A DNA stretch of 64,000 nt from Chenopodium formosanum (GCA_024500155.1 CM044858.1:186001-250000); one strand, 5' to 3'. Positions 25,727-38,159 are shown, counted from the stretch's first letter. Notes: generated from the sequence alone by a model not told the origin. Numbers and translations: made by a program.

Positions 25727-26905
25727 TTAATTTTATTTAGCTAATAAGCAATCTGGTGTTATCGAGTTGTTCGTGATGTTATGGCCACGGGTATTCTAAA
25801 TATATGCAACCAAGTGATAAGATGTTTAATGGCTAATTAACAATTTTTGTTAGGATTACAACTGGAGAGTACCCGGCCCAAGTAAACAATTAGAGAGGAA
25901 AAAAAAGGTTTAACAACTTACTAGTGCCTTGCGAGGTCAGATTCCCATACCCTTATTTCTGAACGATTTGCCAATGTGGTGTTAAAAAATAAAGAAATTA
26001 CTAGAATATTATTCACCTAAAAATATTTCTCAATTTAGTGTACATGTAGGTTCGGAAATTACGAACCTAACTTTTTTCTAATAAAATCCTAATAAATATG
26101 TATATCATCAAATTATTATTATTATTATTATTATTATTTTTTACACAAAGAGGTTTTGTTCTATTACTTACTCAAATCTTAATCAAGGAGAACATCAGAG
26201 ATTACAATATGTAGGATTTCTTCAAGCCAAACTTTCATTTATGCATATAAGATATATCTTTATAAAGTCAAACATCAAATTTTTTTATCTTAAATAATGC
26301 TTACGATATCTTAATTTTATTTAGCATTGAGCCTTATCATTAATGCTTTTGTATTTTATTAATAGTAAAAATGGATATATGCACTATGGAGTATGAATAT
26401 TTAGTAATATAAATATTTAAAAATTTTCTAACATCTGCTGACTTGCGAGTAATCAATAAAGGAGCATAACTGCACAAAGCAACTAGCTTAAGGATGTCCC
26501 TAACAATGATATGACCCAAGCTAGACATTTCATGCTTCCCCTGCTTCAAATAAGTGAATTGATTACTGCAGTCCGTTTGTAGCATATTTGTTATGGATAT
26601 AAATTGTCAAAAAAATATGTAACATGAAATATCAATGTTTGGAACAATGGTTAATTAAAACCCTTAGAGAATAGTATTGAGACTCCAATGATTTTTTTAT
26701 TTAGACTTTAAATACGAAGCGATAAAAATTAGGTTTAGAGTTTTCCAATCCTAAGTGAACACTACTTTGAGAAATATTTTAAAGTGAACACTATTTTAGT
26801 AATTTCTTTATTTTTTAGCACCAATTTAGCAAATTGTTCCTTATTTCTTGAGCAAAACCATTTCCTTTTTCTTTTTTGCTTTGACTTACCATTTCACAAT
26901 TCCTA
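25727..26905. other. Intergenic, simple repeats only
   Basis: No gene seen. It includes an (ATT)n microsatellite around 26113-26140 and AT-rich sequence. A minus-strand frame at 26340-26585 has no recognisable family. Confidence 0.35.
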
Positions 26906-27179
26906 TCTATTAACATATACTAAAAGCGAATAATCAATGACACTTGTCATTACTTGGTAAAAAAATTTCCCGCCACTTTCGCTTTTTTTTTTTTCTTTTT
27001 AAAATCTTTAAGTAAACTAATTATACATTATGATATTTTCTTTCCACTTTAACAATCATATTCTATATATACATAAATGAAATTTTTTTGCACATCATAA
27101 CTTTATACGGAGTATTTTATACTACTATTGTCAAAAATATTTATTAACAATTATGCATTGCACGGGATTTTAATCTAGT
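26906..27179 (+). mobile_element. Non-autonomous Helitron, short copy
   Basis: 274 bp. It starts with TC after a host A in the context TCTATTAACATATACTAAAAG and ends CTAG followed by T (27176-27179). Just inside the start are GACACTTGTCATT and TTTCCCGCCA, shared with the other two copies. The hairpin near the 3' end is worn: the right arm GCACGGG is intact and the left arm is degenerate. A TACGGAGTA 9-mer sits inside (27106-27114). Confidence 0.75.
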
Positions 27180-28300
27180 GGAATCATAAGAGCAAATCAA
27201 TGAAGCTTTTTAACGTATATTTGTGATTATAAGGGCACCATTTTTTTACAAAAGTTATAAGGGTACCATAATAATTTTTTTTTTTAAAAAGTTAAGTTAT
27301 AGGGCATTATAAGGACACCATTTTTTTTTTAAAAAAAAGTTATATATATATATATAACAGATGAAACTGAACGTAATTATCTCTCCAGTGCTTTTTTTGG
27401 TTCAGCCAGCCACACCTTGTGGCAAGTTGGCCACGGTGTGCGGCAAGCTAACATACACCGGATAACCCTACCTACGGAATATATGTAAATTTTTATTAAG
27501 TCATAATATATATTCATTCACTTGTACCATGTTTAGATTTAGGCTATTCTTGTCAAAAAAAAGAAAAAGATTTAGGCTATTTAATCAAGACCTTCAAATT
27601 GCGTATTTTGTTTTTTTTTTTAAAAAAAAAAAAAGAAGGAAGGGGTACCACATTTGAGACCAATTATCAAATTGCGTATTTTTTTTAATCAATTATCCAA
27701 ATCGTTATTACGAAAGTGCCATGTACCACTTTGGTGATGGTGACACATAGGACATAGGCATTAATTAAAGATTGATGCAACTTGCCACTTTCAAATCCTT
27801 TTTATCAACAAGAATAAGCATATGTATTTCCTCTAAATAATAATAAAATAAATAAGCATACATTGTTCAATTCTTAAGTTAAAATATTATTCCATTCAAA
27901 AAAAAAAAAGTTAATTTATTTTTACTTTACAAAGACCACATTCAGCAATTTTCATCACAATACATCAAGTAATGTATAATTGCATAGTACAAAAGGTAAC
28001 CATGGAACTACCATATCACTTCACCAAAAAAAAAAAAAAGGAACTACCATATCTTACAAGTTATTTTGAGCTCGTGAAATTAATCCTCAATAGCAAAACT
28101 TGTGAAGAACAAATGTAAAAATTCCCTTACTCTTCCCTCCACCCCTAAATAACCTTGTCCGCTAACCCGAATTGAGTGGACCCGTGTCAGATTCCGTTTC
28201 GAAAATGTGCTTATGTGCCTACTCCCTAACCCTTAAATAAAAAATAAAAAAAGGTAAAAAAAATCAGGTTTTAAATAAATAGAAGGAAGGCAGTGTACAA
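27180..28300. other. Intergenic with worn repeats
   Basis: No gene seen. 27230-27360 repeats a GGGCACCATTTTT/AAAAGTTATA motif about three times and ends in a (TA)n run. 27401-27450 carries CAGCCACACCTTGTGGCAAG, which resembles the ends of the Mutator-like element at 37032-37269, so a degraded relative is likely. Confidence 0.4.
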
Positions 28301-28767
28301 CAGCAAACTTAATAGGCGCGAGTACTTCCCTCAAAATCTCTCACTCACTCACTCTCACTCCAAATTTCTCTCTCCTCAACCATTATCATTGCTCCTTTAG
28401 CTTGATTACTCCCCAATTTAATCACTCTTTTTTTGCTTAATTTCTTCACTCTTATTTTTGCTTAAAATGTCAAAACTATCCTAAATTTCAGTAATCCTGC
28501 CTTACAATTTCCTTGATTCTTCTGCCGCTTTAAGGTTCTCTTTTTTTTTTTTTTAATTATTTTTTATTTTTATTTATGGAAATTTGGATGATAATGCATT
28601 TTCAAAATTTTAATTTATTTTTTGTATAAATTTTAATTTTGAACAAATGTTGGTATTTTTTAGGGTTATTTTTGTTTGATTCTGAAAATAAATGGATGAA
28701 ATGAAATCAGATATTGTGTGTATTTTACGTGAATGAACACCGCTTGTCAGAATCACAAAATGCAAAC

Positions 28768-28807
<40 letters not shown>

Positions 28808-29163
28808 GAATTTTCTGTCATTAAAAAAACAAGAATAAAAACAGTGTCAGATTATAACTCTGTATTTATTAATGGTGATCACTTCCTTATTTAGAAGTAC
28901 ATACTACAGTAATGGAAATATCAAACATAGTGGAGATGATTGGTATTTGAATCAATGAACATATATAGTTTTCGGTTTTAACGGCCCGTTTGGTAGCTGG
29001 TAATAAATCCGGTAATTTTCGTAATGGGGATGAATTTATATGTAATTATATAAGAAGTTAATCATGACTAATGGGATTTTCTGCATTTTCATACACTTTT
29101 ATTTCTTTATGTTATAACTTATGATGTTTTTTGTGTTCATGGTAGTGTAATAATCTTCCCAGG
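28301..29163 (+). promoter_or_regulatory. 5' leader of the phosphate transporter with a leader intron
   Basis: A CT-rich leader (CTCTCACTCACTCACTCTCA around 28338-28357) runs to a likely donor at 28534/28535 (AAG|GTTCTC). The acceptor CCCAG at 29162 lies one base before the ATG at 29164, so a ~628-bp intron probably splits the 5' UTR. That intron contains a run of 35 T (28772-28806). Inferred from splice signals only. Confidence 0.55.
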
Positions 29164-32100
29164 ATGGTGGCCTTTGGAAAAAAGCTTAAGGAAACTCAAA
29201 TTGAAGAATGGCAAGGGTAATTATTATTATTTATTTAATATACTGTAATTATTTTTAATAGTTAGATTAATGCATATTTAATTTTATGTTTATAATGTGA
29301 TATGTGTGATTTTGTTATGTTCAATTAGATATTTTGACTAAGAACAATGACCATTATTAAAAAAAATTAATTTTGGAGGGGGAGGTGGGGCTGTTATTTC
29401 TGTAGCATTGCTGAATTTCATGTGTTGTGATGTTGTAAGGTGGGGTGAAAAATATTAATCTGGTGGTTGGGTTGCTGAGAACTATTGCAAATTGAACGAG
29501 TCGGTGTTTGTACTGTGAAATTAGACGTAAACATTTGTGGTAGGTGATAAGAGAAGATATATTCTAGTGGTTTCCTTGCAAAAAACATGTGTTATATGCT
29601 TTCCTTCCGGCTTACAGTTTCCATGTACCTTGTCGCGAATTAGACAATTGATTTTAGCCTGTGTGGTAGTTACTGGACTTAATTTTTGTTTTTATTCTTG
29701 TTCACATTAAGGTACTATATTGACTACAAGTTTCTAAAGAAGAAGGTCAATCAATATTCTCGACAAATAGAGAATGGGTCGGGTGATCATCTTCTTGTTC
29801 TGAAGGATTTTTCGTTTATGCTGGATAATCAGGTATTACAGACAGATATGTTGTTTGTTGCACACATAGTATAGAGGCCCTTTTTTCTGGACGTGTTGTT
29901 CTGAACTTCTGATCATACTTTTTGAGTTTGGGTTGGCATGGACAATTGGACAATATTGAGTTCTAACCTTTGCTAGGTCTACTACTTGATCAAATTAATG
30001 CAGATGATGTATGATAATTATTCTGAGTTCTGACAAATGAAATTGCTACATTATGAGAAATTAAATAAAGCACTTCATTAATGAAACCTGCTGTCAAGAA
30101 ATAGAAAGAATTGGTTGTTATATGAAATTTTAATTTTTGAAGCTGGTTGTAAAACATGGCTTACATGCTTAATGCTAATATGTTCTTGTGATCTCGTCTA
30201 ATGTTTAATTCTCTTGCATAAAGCCCATGCTTAGAAGAGGCCAAGCTATATCTTTAATAACTCAGAGGCCATTGCCTCAAGCCCTCAACACTTGAATCAC
30301 ATTGTATTTTTGGATTCTTGATGAACTTTTTGGTCATTGTTTGGCTTGAGAAGTGCTTAATGTTGGTATTCCCTTCTATGTAAGCAGCTTGAGAAGATTG
30401 TCTTGTTCATGCTAGAGCAACAAGGGCTACTTGCAAAGAGGTTGTCTGCTCTCAGGGAACAGCAAGACACTGCATTTCAGCAAGGAACCATACTTGATGT
30501 GTCTGAAGTACGAGAAGCATATCGTGCTGTGGGACAAGACCTGTTGAGGCTTCTCTTCTTTGTTGAAATGAATGCTATAGGTCTGCGGAAGATCTTAAAA
30601 AAATTTGATAAACGCTTGGGCTATGGCTTCACCAATTATTATGTCAAAACTCGAGCTAATCATCCCTATTCACAACTGCAACAAATATTCAAGCATGTGG
30701 TAGTACCCCAAGTTCTGCTCATAAAATGACAATTGCAGTTTGCCTTTCTTAATTTGTGTCATTTTTGCTCGCATCTGTTTTCATATTGCAATTTAAGGCA
30801 TGAAGGATCCTTGATAGTGATATTTTTGTGATCATGATGTTGACATTTGTTGGATAATGTATCTAGATTCACATATACTTCTTATTCTCAGAGGGCTTAC
30901 TGGCGTCTTATAGAAATTTGTATCATGGATTAAGGTTAATTAACTTTATGGCGGTAAGCATGTAGAGGGAGCACGTGCCTTGGGAATATGCTATTGATGA
31001 ACAGTTTTGATGACTTAGATGACATACATTCATCAAGAATCATGATTATCTTTTGCTTCTGTGATACCATTACAAGATTGACTTTCTGAGACTAAAGGGA
31101 AATCATGCGCTCCCTTGATGTTGTTTCACTATTAACCTCCTACTTTGCTGGACATACAGGGCTTTGGGGCTGTTGTGGGAGCCATATCCCGCAATCTTGC
31201 AGATCTTCAGGACAACGAAGGAAGCTATGTATCAATATATGACCAACCAATTCTTCATCTCCAGGTCTCACTTATACAAGTACTTTGTATTATGTAGTGC
31301 TGCTTCTTCATATCATGCTAAACTACCCGATATTCTCATATCTAAGCTCTTTAAAAAAACCCTACATAATCAGCTGAATCTTCTCTAAAATTTTCTGAAC
31401 AGAGGTGCAATGTGGCCTTTCTCGACTTTAATAGTGTATTGTTTGCAGGATCCTGTTGTGACTTCCATTCGAGCAGCTGTAGATAGGCTGACAAATTCAA
31501 CAAATTTCCTTAATTTCATGGGGAAACATGCCATGATAATGCAAGAAGATCTACCAAGCCCATCTCAGGATGATGTTGGTGATCAGGCATTTGATTTCAT
31601 GTCCCTTTTGTTAAACTTGATGAACACATTCCTATACATGGTCAATACATACATTATTGTCCCCACAGCTGATAGTTATTCTCTAAGCCTTGGTGCTGCA
31701 GCAACTGTTTGTGGGGCAGTGATTGGATCAATGGCTGTTGCCCAAATGTTCTCTTCGGTCTACCTCAGTGCATGGTCAAATAAATCATATAAGAAGCCCC
31801 TTGTGTTTAGCAGTGTTCTTCTCCTTGTTGGAAATGTCCTGTATGCACTGGCTTATGACCTTGACTCAATATCAGTACTTCTCATTGGCCGTGTCTTCTG
31901 TGGGTAATATATTTAACCTCTACTGATCATTTTGTATTTTTAATAGAAAACTCTATACATCTGTTTTTTCCTTACTCAAGATTCATGTTTCCTCAGATAT
32001 ATATTTTAAAAACTATTTATCATGTCCTAGGTAGCTTTGCTATTTGAGAATCTTGCTGCTCTTTTTAAACAAAATAACTGTCCTTGATTTGAGCCACTTA

Positions 32101-35100
32101 GTGAGTTCATGCATATTTAGGATGAGAATGAAACAGGGCCAGGAAACTAAGGGGGTTTGAGTTGTATAATGTAAACAACAGAAATAGGGAACCTAATAGA
32201 AATATGGAAAATTTTAGATTGCCTAAATTTCTCACTGGAACCTCTTCATGCTAGTCTTCTAGGTATTAATCTAGCTCTCTGTTAGTATTGGGTGGAGACT
32301 GTGACGTTTGCAAGTCGGAACCTTTTGCATTTCAGTAGGTTATACACTGAATTATAGTTCAACTCTCAACTTGTTTAAAACCACTTTATTACATATATAC
32401 ATTGCTTTGATTTTGTGATGGATCTCATTCTTGGAATTCGGATGTCATTAATTCAGGTTGGGTTCTGCTAGGGCTGTAAATCGGCGTTACATTAGTGATT
32501 GTGTGCCACCCAAATTACGGATGAAGGCATCTGCAGGTTTTGTTACTGCCAGTGCACTTGGGATGGCTTGTGGTCCTGCTCTTGCTTGTTTATTCCAAGC
32601 CAAATTCAAATTGTTCAAACTAACATTCAATGATGACACTTTACCTGGATGGTTTATGGCGCTGGCATGGCTTGTTTACCTATTGTGTCTTTGCATATCA
32701 TTTAAGGAACCTCCCCAGCCTGAATGCAACATTGTACCTCAGGAATCAAATCGTGGTAAGTAATGGACCATTGCTACTATGAATAACCTATTGCTGCATG
32801 TTTTTTTTTCTTTTATTTAATCACTGCTAAAGATGACTTGGTTGGAAGGAGTGAGGAAGGATATGAAGTGCATGGATTTACGTGAGGATGAAGTTTTGGA
32901 TCGTAAGGGATGGAGGAGAAAGATTTATGTTGATGACTACACGGAATAATCAAATTTGGTTCATGTTAGCCGACCCCACTTTTGGGATTAAGGCTTTGAT
33001 TGATTGATTGATTGATTGACTGCTTATGTTTTGCCTCTGTACCTACTGTATGAGATAAAATACATAAGGAACAAAAAAGACCAAGTGACTTTGACAGAAA
33101 ATATTGATGGAAACTTGAATATATCCTCCTTGAATCCCTTAACTTTCTCATGGTAGTATGTGAAAAGAGAAGGTTGGTATGCATTTTTGCCCTCTAAACA
33201 ACAAGCTGCCAACTAAAAACAAGCTGCAGTATCCTTTTTAGCTCTATGATTGAGGAAAGTCTCAAGTCATGCATGTACAGGGGACTTATTCTGGATAGGG
33301 GAAAAAAAGTGCAAACTCTAGGATGCTAAATTTGTTATCCCGAATTTCTGGGAATGAGTTGTAGAGAAATATCTTGAGCTCTCTAGCAACCTAATAGGCT
33401 CAATAAGTGAAAAGCATAACTCTTTCTTTTCTGTATTTTACAAGTATAATATAGAAAATCAACATTTGTCATGTAAGTACCTTGGATAAGAGTGAATAAC
33501 TAAATATATTGTCTGATAACCAAGTGCAAGCTGTCCTCAATAAACCATTTTTATAAACCCTCTTTTACTGACCTATTAAAGGAAGGTTTTAGTTTTCCTC
33601 ATGTGTCATATTGTTCATGTGTTTAGTATCTCTTTTTGTCTTGGTATTGTCTAATACTCTGTACCTGGTATGATATAAAAGGTAACAAGACACATAACGC
33701 AATGGAGAATGGTTTGGAGCAACCATTGCTTAGAAGCTCAGAGGAAAGACAACAGGATGATGATGATGATGAAGGTCAAGATTTTGACCAATGTGATGAA
33801 GATTCTGATGAAAGCCATAAACCTGCCACCTCAATTGTAGCAGCTTATAGACTACTGACACCTTCTGTCAAGGTATGGAGTTCAGTTTATTTATTTTTGT
33901 AATTTGTTTTCCCTCTTTTTTAACAATCAAGGAATATTTACTCATGCATAAGCTTAGGACAATACCTTACAAACAGTGTAAAACTATAACGGCCCTTGGA
34001 GTCATTACCAAAATACCAGGGCTTGTATCCCCAAGGATGGATCTTAAGAGGGACAGAGTTAAAACCACATCTTTCAAGCTGTGTTGCATACAATTTGTCT
34101 CTAGCACAATCTCATAGCATTATGTAAATTGTTACTTTACGCATAGGTATATCCAGTAAGTTAAAGATTATCTGCGGTTGTTCCTCTTTCCATATTGATT
34201 TAATCACTACTTAATGAAGCAACTCTTTTCAGGAAATATGAATGGATGATTATTTTTAATATTATTATCAATAAATAACTGTTTGTGTGGCTAAACTAAT
34301 CAGCTGGAATTTGTATGCTGCCTTAATAGTTTCTCTAGTAGTTCTATTCTTTGGTTGCAATGACAGATTTCTAAACTATTGTCTTTTTGCCTATTATCAG
34401 GCTCAACTACTGATTTACTTCATGCTCAAATATGCAATGGAGATACTACTAGCAGAATCAAGCGTCATTACAGGATACTACTTTATGTGGTCTACCCAAT
34501 ATGTGGCACTTTTTCTTGCATGTCTTGGGCTAACAGTTCTCCCAGTCAATGTTCTAGTTGGAAACTACATCAGCAATATGTTTGAGGAAAGGTAATCACT
34601 AACTGAAGCCTACTGTGTTAATTGTTATGTCTTCTCGTCAGCTCACTGCTGGCTGTCCTGGCCCTTAATTATGATTAGGAATCACGTCAAGAATTATGGA
34701 CCTAGCTTTTTCTCTAATCTTCTATATTAATGACTCAAAGCATTGTGATCCGTTGATATTCAAGGTTGATATACATATTTACTACTGCTCTAAAGTAATT
34801 CATGTGGACTACTTGATGCAGGCAAGTTTTGTTGACATCCGAGATCATTGTTTGCATAGGCATTGTCCTAAGCTTCAAGGTTGGAATACCTTATACAGTT
34901 CCACAGTATGTCATCTCAGCAGTCCTCACATTTGTATCTGCTGAAGTACTCGAAGGTGGTTCTTTTTTTCCTTAATGTTCCCTTTTTTTTTTTTCTTTGC
35001 ATTCATCCACCTTTTTTCCTTGGAAAATTTGATGAAAATGCAATTAGGGAAGAAAGAATAGTGCAAATAGTATTTTTTTTTTCTCAGCACTAGTCTCTAA

Positions 35101-35455
35101 TCATCTAGCTATATGTATAGCACTGTTTTTGTCTTGCATTGTATATATTATGCGTCTATAGCTTGCCATAGCTCTATTTACTTCATTTCGTTAAAGTACT
35201 TGATAAATGCTTGCAGGTGTCAATCTATCACTTTTGTCTCGAGTCATGTCATCGAGGTTAGCTCGTGGGACCTACAATGGTGGACTGCTTTCTACAGAAG
35301 CAGGGACCCTAGCTCGAGTACTTGCTGATGGTACGATAACTCTGGCTGGGTTATGGGGTGAAAACAAGCTTTTGAATCTTACTCTATTCCCTTCTCTTCT
35401 GATATGTATCTTCTCAATCATAGCTACCTGCCTCACATATAATTCTATGTACTGA
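29164..35455 (+). CDS. VPT1: SPX-MFS vacuolar phosphate transporter (PHT5/VPT1 type)
   Basis: Ten coding exons: 29164-29216, 29712-29832, 30388-30699, 31160-31264, 31449-31903, 32457-32755, 33682-33872, 34401-34591, 34822-34955, 35217-35455. The 699-residue product closes in frame. It is expected in the tonoplast, moving inorganic phosphate into the vacuole, with gating by inositol pyrophosphates through the SPX domain. The SPX domain spans residues 1-~150 (MVAFGKKLKE, YYIDYKFLKKKV, and KILKKFDKRLG with the lysine cluster that binds inositol phosphates). The MFS domain starts near residue 245 (FMSLLLNLMNTFLYMVNTYI) and has about 11-12 membrane segments, including GRVFCGLGSARAVNRRYISD. Exon 7 encodes an acidic central loop (EERQQDDDDDEG) between the MFS halves. 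Intron 6 carries an RTE LINE fragment. Length equals Arabidopsis family members; paralogue assignment is by similarity. Confidence 0.95.
32829..33018 (+). mobile_element. RTE-type LINE 3' fragment in phosphate transporter intron
   Basis: About 190 bp inside intron 6. In frame, 32848-32949 encodes the C-terminal tail of plant RTE reverse transcriptases (VRKDMKCMDLREDE, RKGWRRKIY). The typical 3' end follows (TTAGCCGACCCCACTTTTGG, then GATTAAGGCTTTGA) with a (TTGA)n tail in place of poly(A). A 6-bp ACTGCT occurs at both edges (32823-32828 and 33019-33024) and may be the target duplication. Heavily 5'-truncated and inactive. Confidence 0.75.
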
Positions 35456-36650
35456 GTCCCAAAAGAAAGTTTAACCTCCTCATGTTTGCAAGGAAATTGT
35501 ACAGCTTATATGGTCATTATGAGTCGATAATTGAGTTGATTAGGGAGTAAAAGCTCGTGACAAGATTTCCAAATGCCGGTTATATTCCTTTTTAACATTT
35601 GTTTCCTGCTCCTCATTGCCTTGTACATGTGTAAGCAATGGACACTTACAGACTGCTGAAAATACTTCTGTACTTGCTTAGTCATGACAGCAAGGTGTAA
35701 GGCAGCATTCTGCACTCACTAACACACAAATGATATTCTCTGGGAAGAACTGTGCTAATGAATCAACCAGCGGATGGAACTCTTCAGCAATGCAGATTAC
35801 TGACATTCTGCAGGACGCTTAAGAGGTGGATTAGATCTGATTGTTGTATACTCTATGCCAGAAAAGGCTAAAAGTATTGATTATATCTATTCTACATTCG
35901 GGTGTAAATTACATAATTTCCTTTCATAGGCTAAAAAAGAACTCTTTTTGGTCGCATGAAAGGGCCACGTAGAAGATTGTGGGGTCATATTGCTGCTCGG
36001 AGTGCTCTCAGGCTGCAGTCCATCAGGTCAGTCCACACCAAGCTGCATGCTGCCTTGTACTGATGTATGGAGTAGCTTTGAGCTGCTGCGGTATACGTGG
36101 TCTCTTGCACAGAGCCCAGCTAGAAGAATTTCCACGCGCAGCATCCCGCAATTTGGTCTTGGCCTAACAATTGCTTTGTTCAGCCTTTTTGTCATTAACT
36201 CGGATCCGACTTTGACACCCCAAACTTTGTCGTCATCCCTACCATTACTCCAAATGGTAGGGTTGATGAACATTAATCACAATCATATGTGCCTTTAATT
36301 ACACTATCTTTAGTAACAAAATATACCGTATGTATTATGTAATACGAAATATGTATTAATGAATAAAAACTTTATTTTCATGGAGTATGACACAATATGT
36401 GACTCATGCTAAGACTATTATTTTACTTTTACCTCATTAGAAGTTTATTTCTTTTATAAATCTGTATATAACAAGGGAGTCTTTTTCAACTTTAAATAGC
36501 TCATCAAATAATTGTCATTTGCTCCATAACAAACTAGCAAAAGCTATTACCTAGCAAAAAGCTTATTGAACAAGATGTTGTGGAGGACTGGAGGGTGTTT
36601 ATTCTTATCCCATTTGTAACAATATTCATGTTACATAAGTTACAATGTAA
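35456..36650. other. 3' region and intergenic sequence
   Basis: The first few hundred bases are the likely 3' UTR of the phosphate transporter. 35955-36250 is GC-richer than its surroundings and open in two plus-strand frames (35979-36167 and 35990-36298), but I recognise no family. The rest is AT-rich with no gene seen. Confidence 0.4.
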
Positions 36651-36832
36651 GGGCCCGTTCTCTTCAGATTATTTTCAGTTCAATTCAGTTCAATTTAGTT
36701 CAGCTTCAATAAGTTCAGTTCTGTTCAATTCAGTTCTTAATTTCCTTCTCTCATAAAATATTTAGTTCAGTTCAAATTAGCTCCAATAAGTTCAGTTCAG
36801 TTCAATTCAATTCAGTCAATCAAAACAGGCCC
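36651..36832. mobile_element. Tourist-like MITE, copy 2
   Basis: 182 bp with ends GGGCCCGTTCT and (as complement) GGGCCTGTTTTG, flanked by exact TAA on both sides (36648-36650 and 36833-36835). This is the PIF/Harbinger target duplication. The interior is a run of degenerate TTCAGTTCAATTCAGTTCAG units plus CTTCTCTCATAAAATATTTAG, shared with copy 1 at 25632. Confidence 0.85.
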
Positions 36833-37031
36833 TAAGAATGATTGTTGAAATGATACAGGAAATGCAAATCCATCTCATAATTCACTCTTTCCCCTATAAA
36901 TTTGTGACAATTCGTGAGATTGATGGAGCTACCGTAGTGATTTACGGATTATAGAGTCAATTTTTCATAATTTGTTGAAAAAATTAACTACTTAAACTTG
37001 CTTAAACTTACAAAGTACTACAAAATAGTTA

Positions 37032-37269
37032 CACAAAGTCTTATATGTGGCTGGCCACACCGTGTGGCAAGAATTACTTCGTTAGTGTAATAGGGGATAC
37101 TTGGTCAGTGTTAAAGGGATTACTTCGTCAATGCTATAGGTTTACCTGGTTAGTGTTATAAGGGTTACTCGGTTAGTATTACAGGGGTTACTTGGTCAGT
37201 TTTATATGACTTACTTTGTTCTTTTATAAGTGGTCACACGGTGTGGCTGACCACACACAAGACGTACTG
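37032..37269. mobile_element. Mutator-like MITE with internal tandem repeats
   Basis: 238 bp flanked by an exact 9-bp duplication, AAATAGTTA (37023-37031 and 37270-37278). The terminal inverted repeats are about 37 bp and imperfect. Both contain GTGGCTGGCCACACCGTGTG or its near match; the right end gives GGTCAGCCACACCGTGTG as complement. A 9-bp TSD with long TIRs is the Mutator signature. Almost all of the interior (about 37072-37225) is seven degenerate 22-23 bp units of the form GGGTTACTTGGTCAGTGTTATA. No coding capacity. Confidence 0.85.
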
Positions 37270-37437
37270 AAATAGTTATTATTTTGACACATTAAAGTAA
37301 ACTCGCCATAAAAATATTTTATTTATGTCTAAATCCGCCATAAAATATTTTATTTTCTAAATCTGCCATGTAAGATTTTCTCATTCCCTATTGCACCTTG
37401 GATTTACCACGAATGAAATTGTGGAAATGATTAGAAA

Positions 37438-37897
37438 TCTATACTATTATACTAAAGTAATCCCGGTAGTTATCCTCTAAGTACACGTGTCACCACCTTA
37501 TACAAAATTTTCCCGCCAAATTATTTATTTATTTATCTTTATTTATTTTTTTGTTATTTGTCATTGACAGAAGTTTGTTGCTATATGTTAGGGAGAAGTT
37601 TTAGCATTATATTTATTACATAATGACGCCAAACTGTACTAATTTTAATTAAAAATATAATGTTAAAGAATAAGAAATGTTACGTAATAATATAAAATAC
37701 TACTTAGGATATTATCAAAAAGGCTTTTTTTTTTTTTATCTCCTTTCATCTTACCGTACATTAATTATACTACAAATTCACAATGTTTATTGTAATTTTT
37801 TTTTTTTTAGTTATAATGATTTCATTTTGTACAGTTTCTATTAAACGATTAATGAAATACTATTGCAAAACCGTGCATAGCACGGGTTTTGAACTAG
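37438..37897 (+). mobile_element. Non-autonomous Helitron, best-preserved copy
   Basis: 460 bp. It begins TCTATACTATTATACTAAAG right after host A and ends GAACTAG right before host T. A hairpin CCGTGC-ATA-GCACGG sits 11 bp before the end (37871-37885). A CACGTGTCA motif and TTTCCCGCCAAAT near the start are shared with the copies at 1078 and 26906. No Rep/helicase is encoded. Confidence 0.88.
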
Positions 37898-38159
37898 TCT
37901 AAGGAACTAAAGTATTACCAAAAGAGAGAAAAAAAATAAATAAAAATAAAAAAATAAGGTAAGAAAAGAAATCCAGGAAGAAGAAACAAGTGAGAGGAGA
38001 ATAGGGAATTTAATTGCAGTCCATAAAACAAGCAAATTCACGATTTAGAACTATCGTTTCCAAAAACCCAGCAATTTCCTGTATTTCTTCTGATTTCAAA
38101 TCTACCCAGAAAAATCAATCCCATAAATTGAGGAGAGAGAAAGCTTGGATCTTTCATCA
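37898..38159 (+). promoter_or_regulatory. 5' flank and leader of GET3a
   Basis: Only 262 bp separate the Helitron 3' end from the GET3a start codon, so the promoter of this gene must lie in, or be interrupted by, the Helitron and its surroundings. A purine-rich leader runs from about 37925. No clear TATA box seen. Confidence 0.45.

Noticed and set aside
28983..29090. GGCCCGTTTGGTAGC start like a hAT/PIF MITE in the phosphate transporter leader intron
   Set aside because: Only one end is visible. No matching inverted end or target duplication found.
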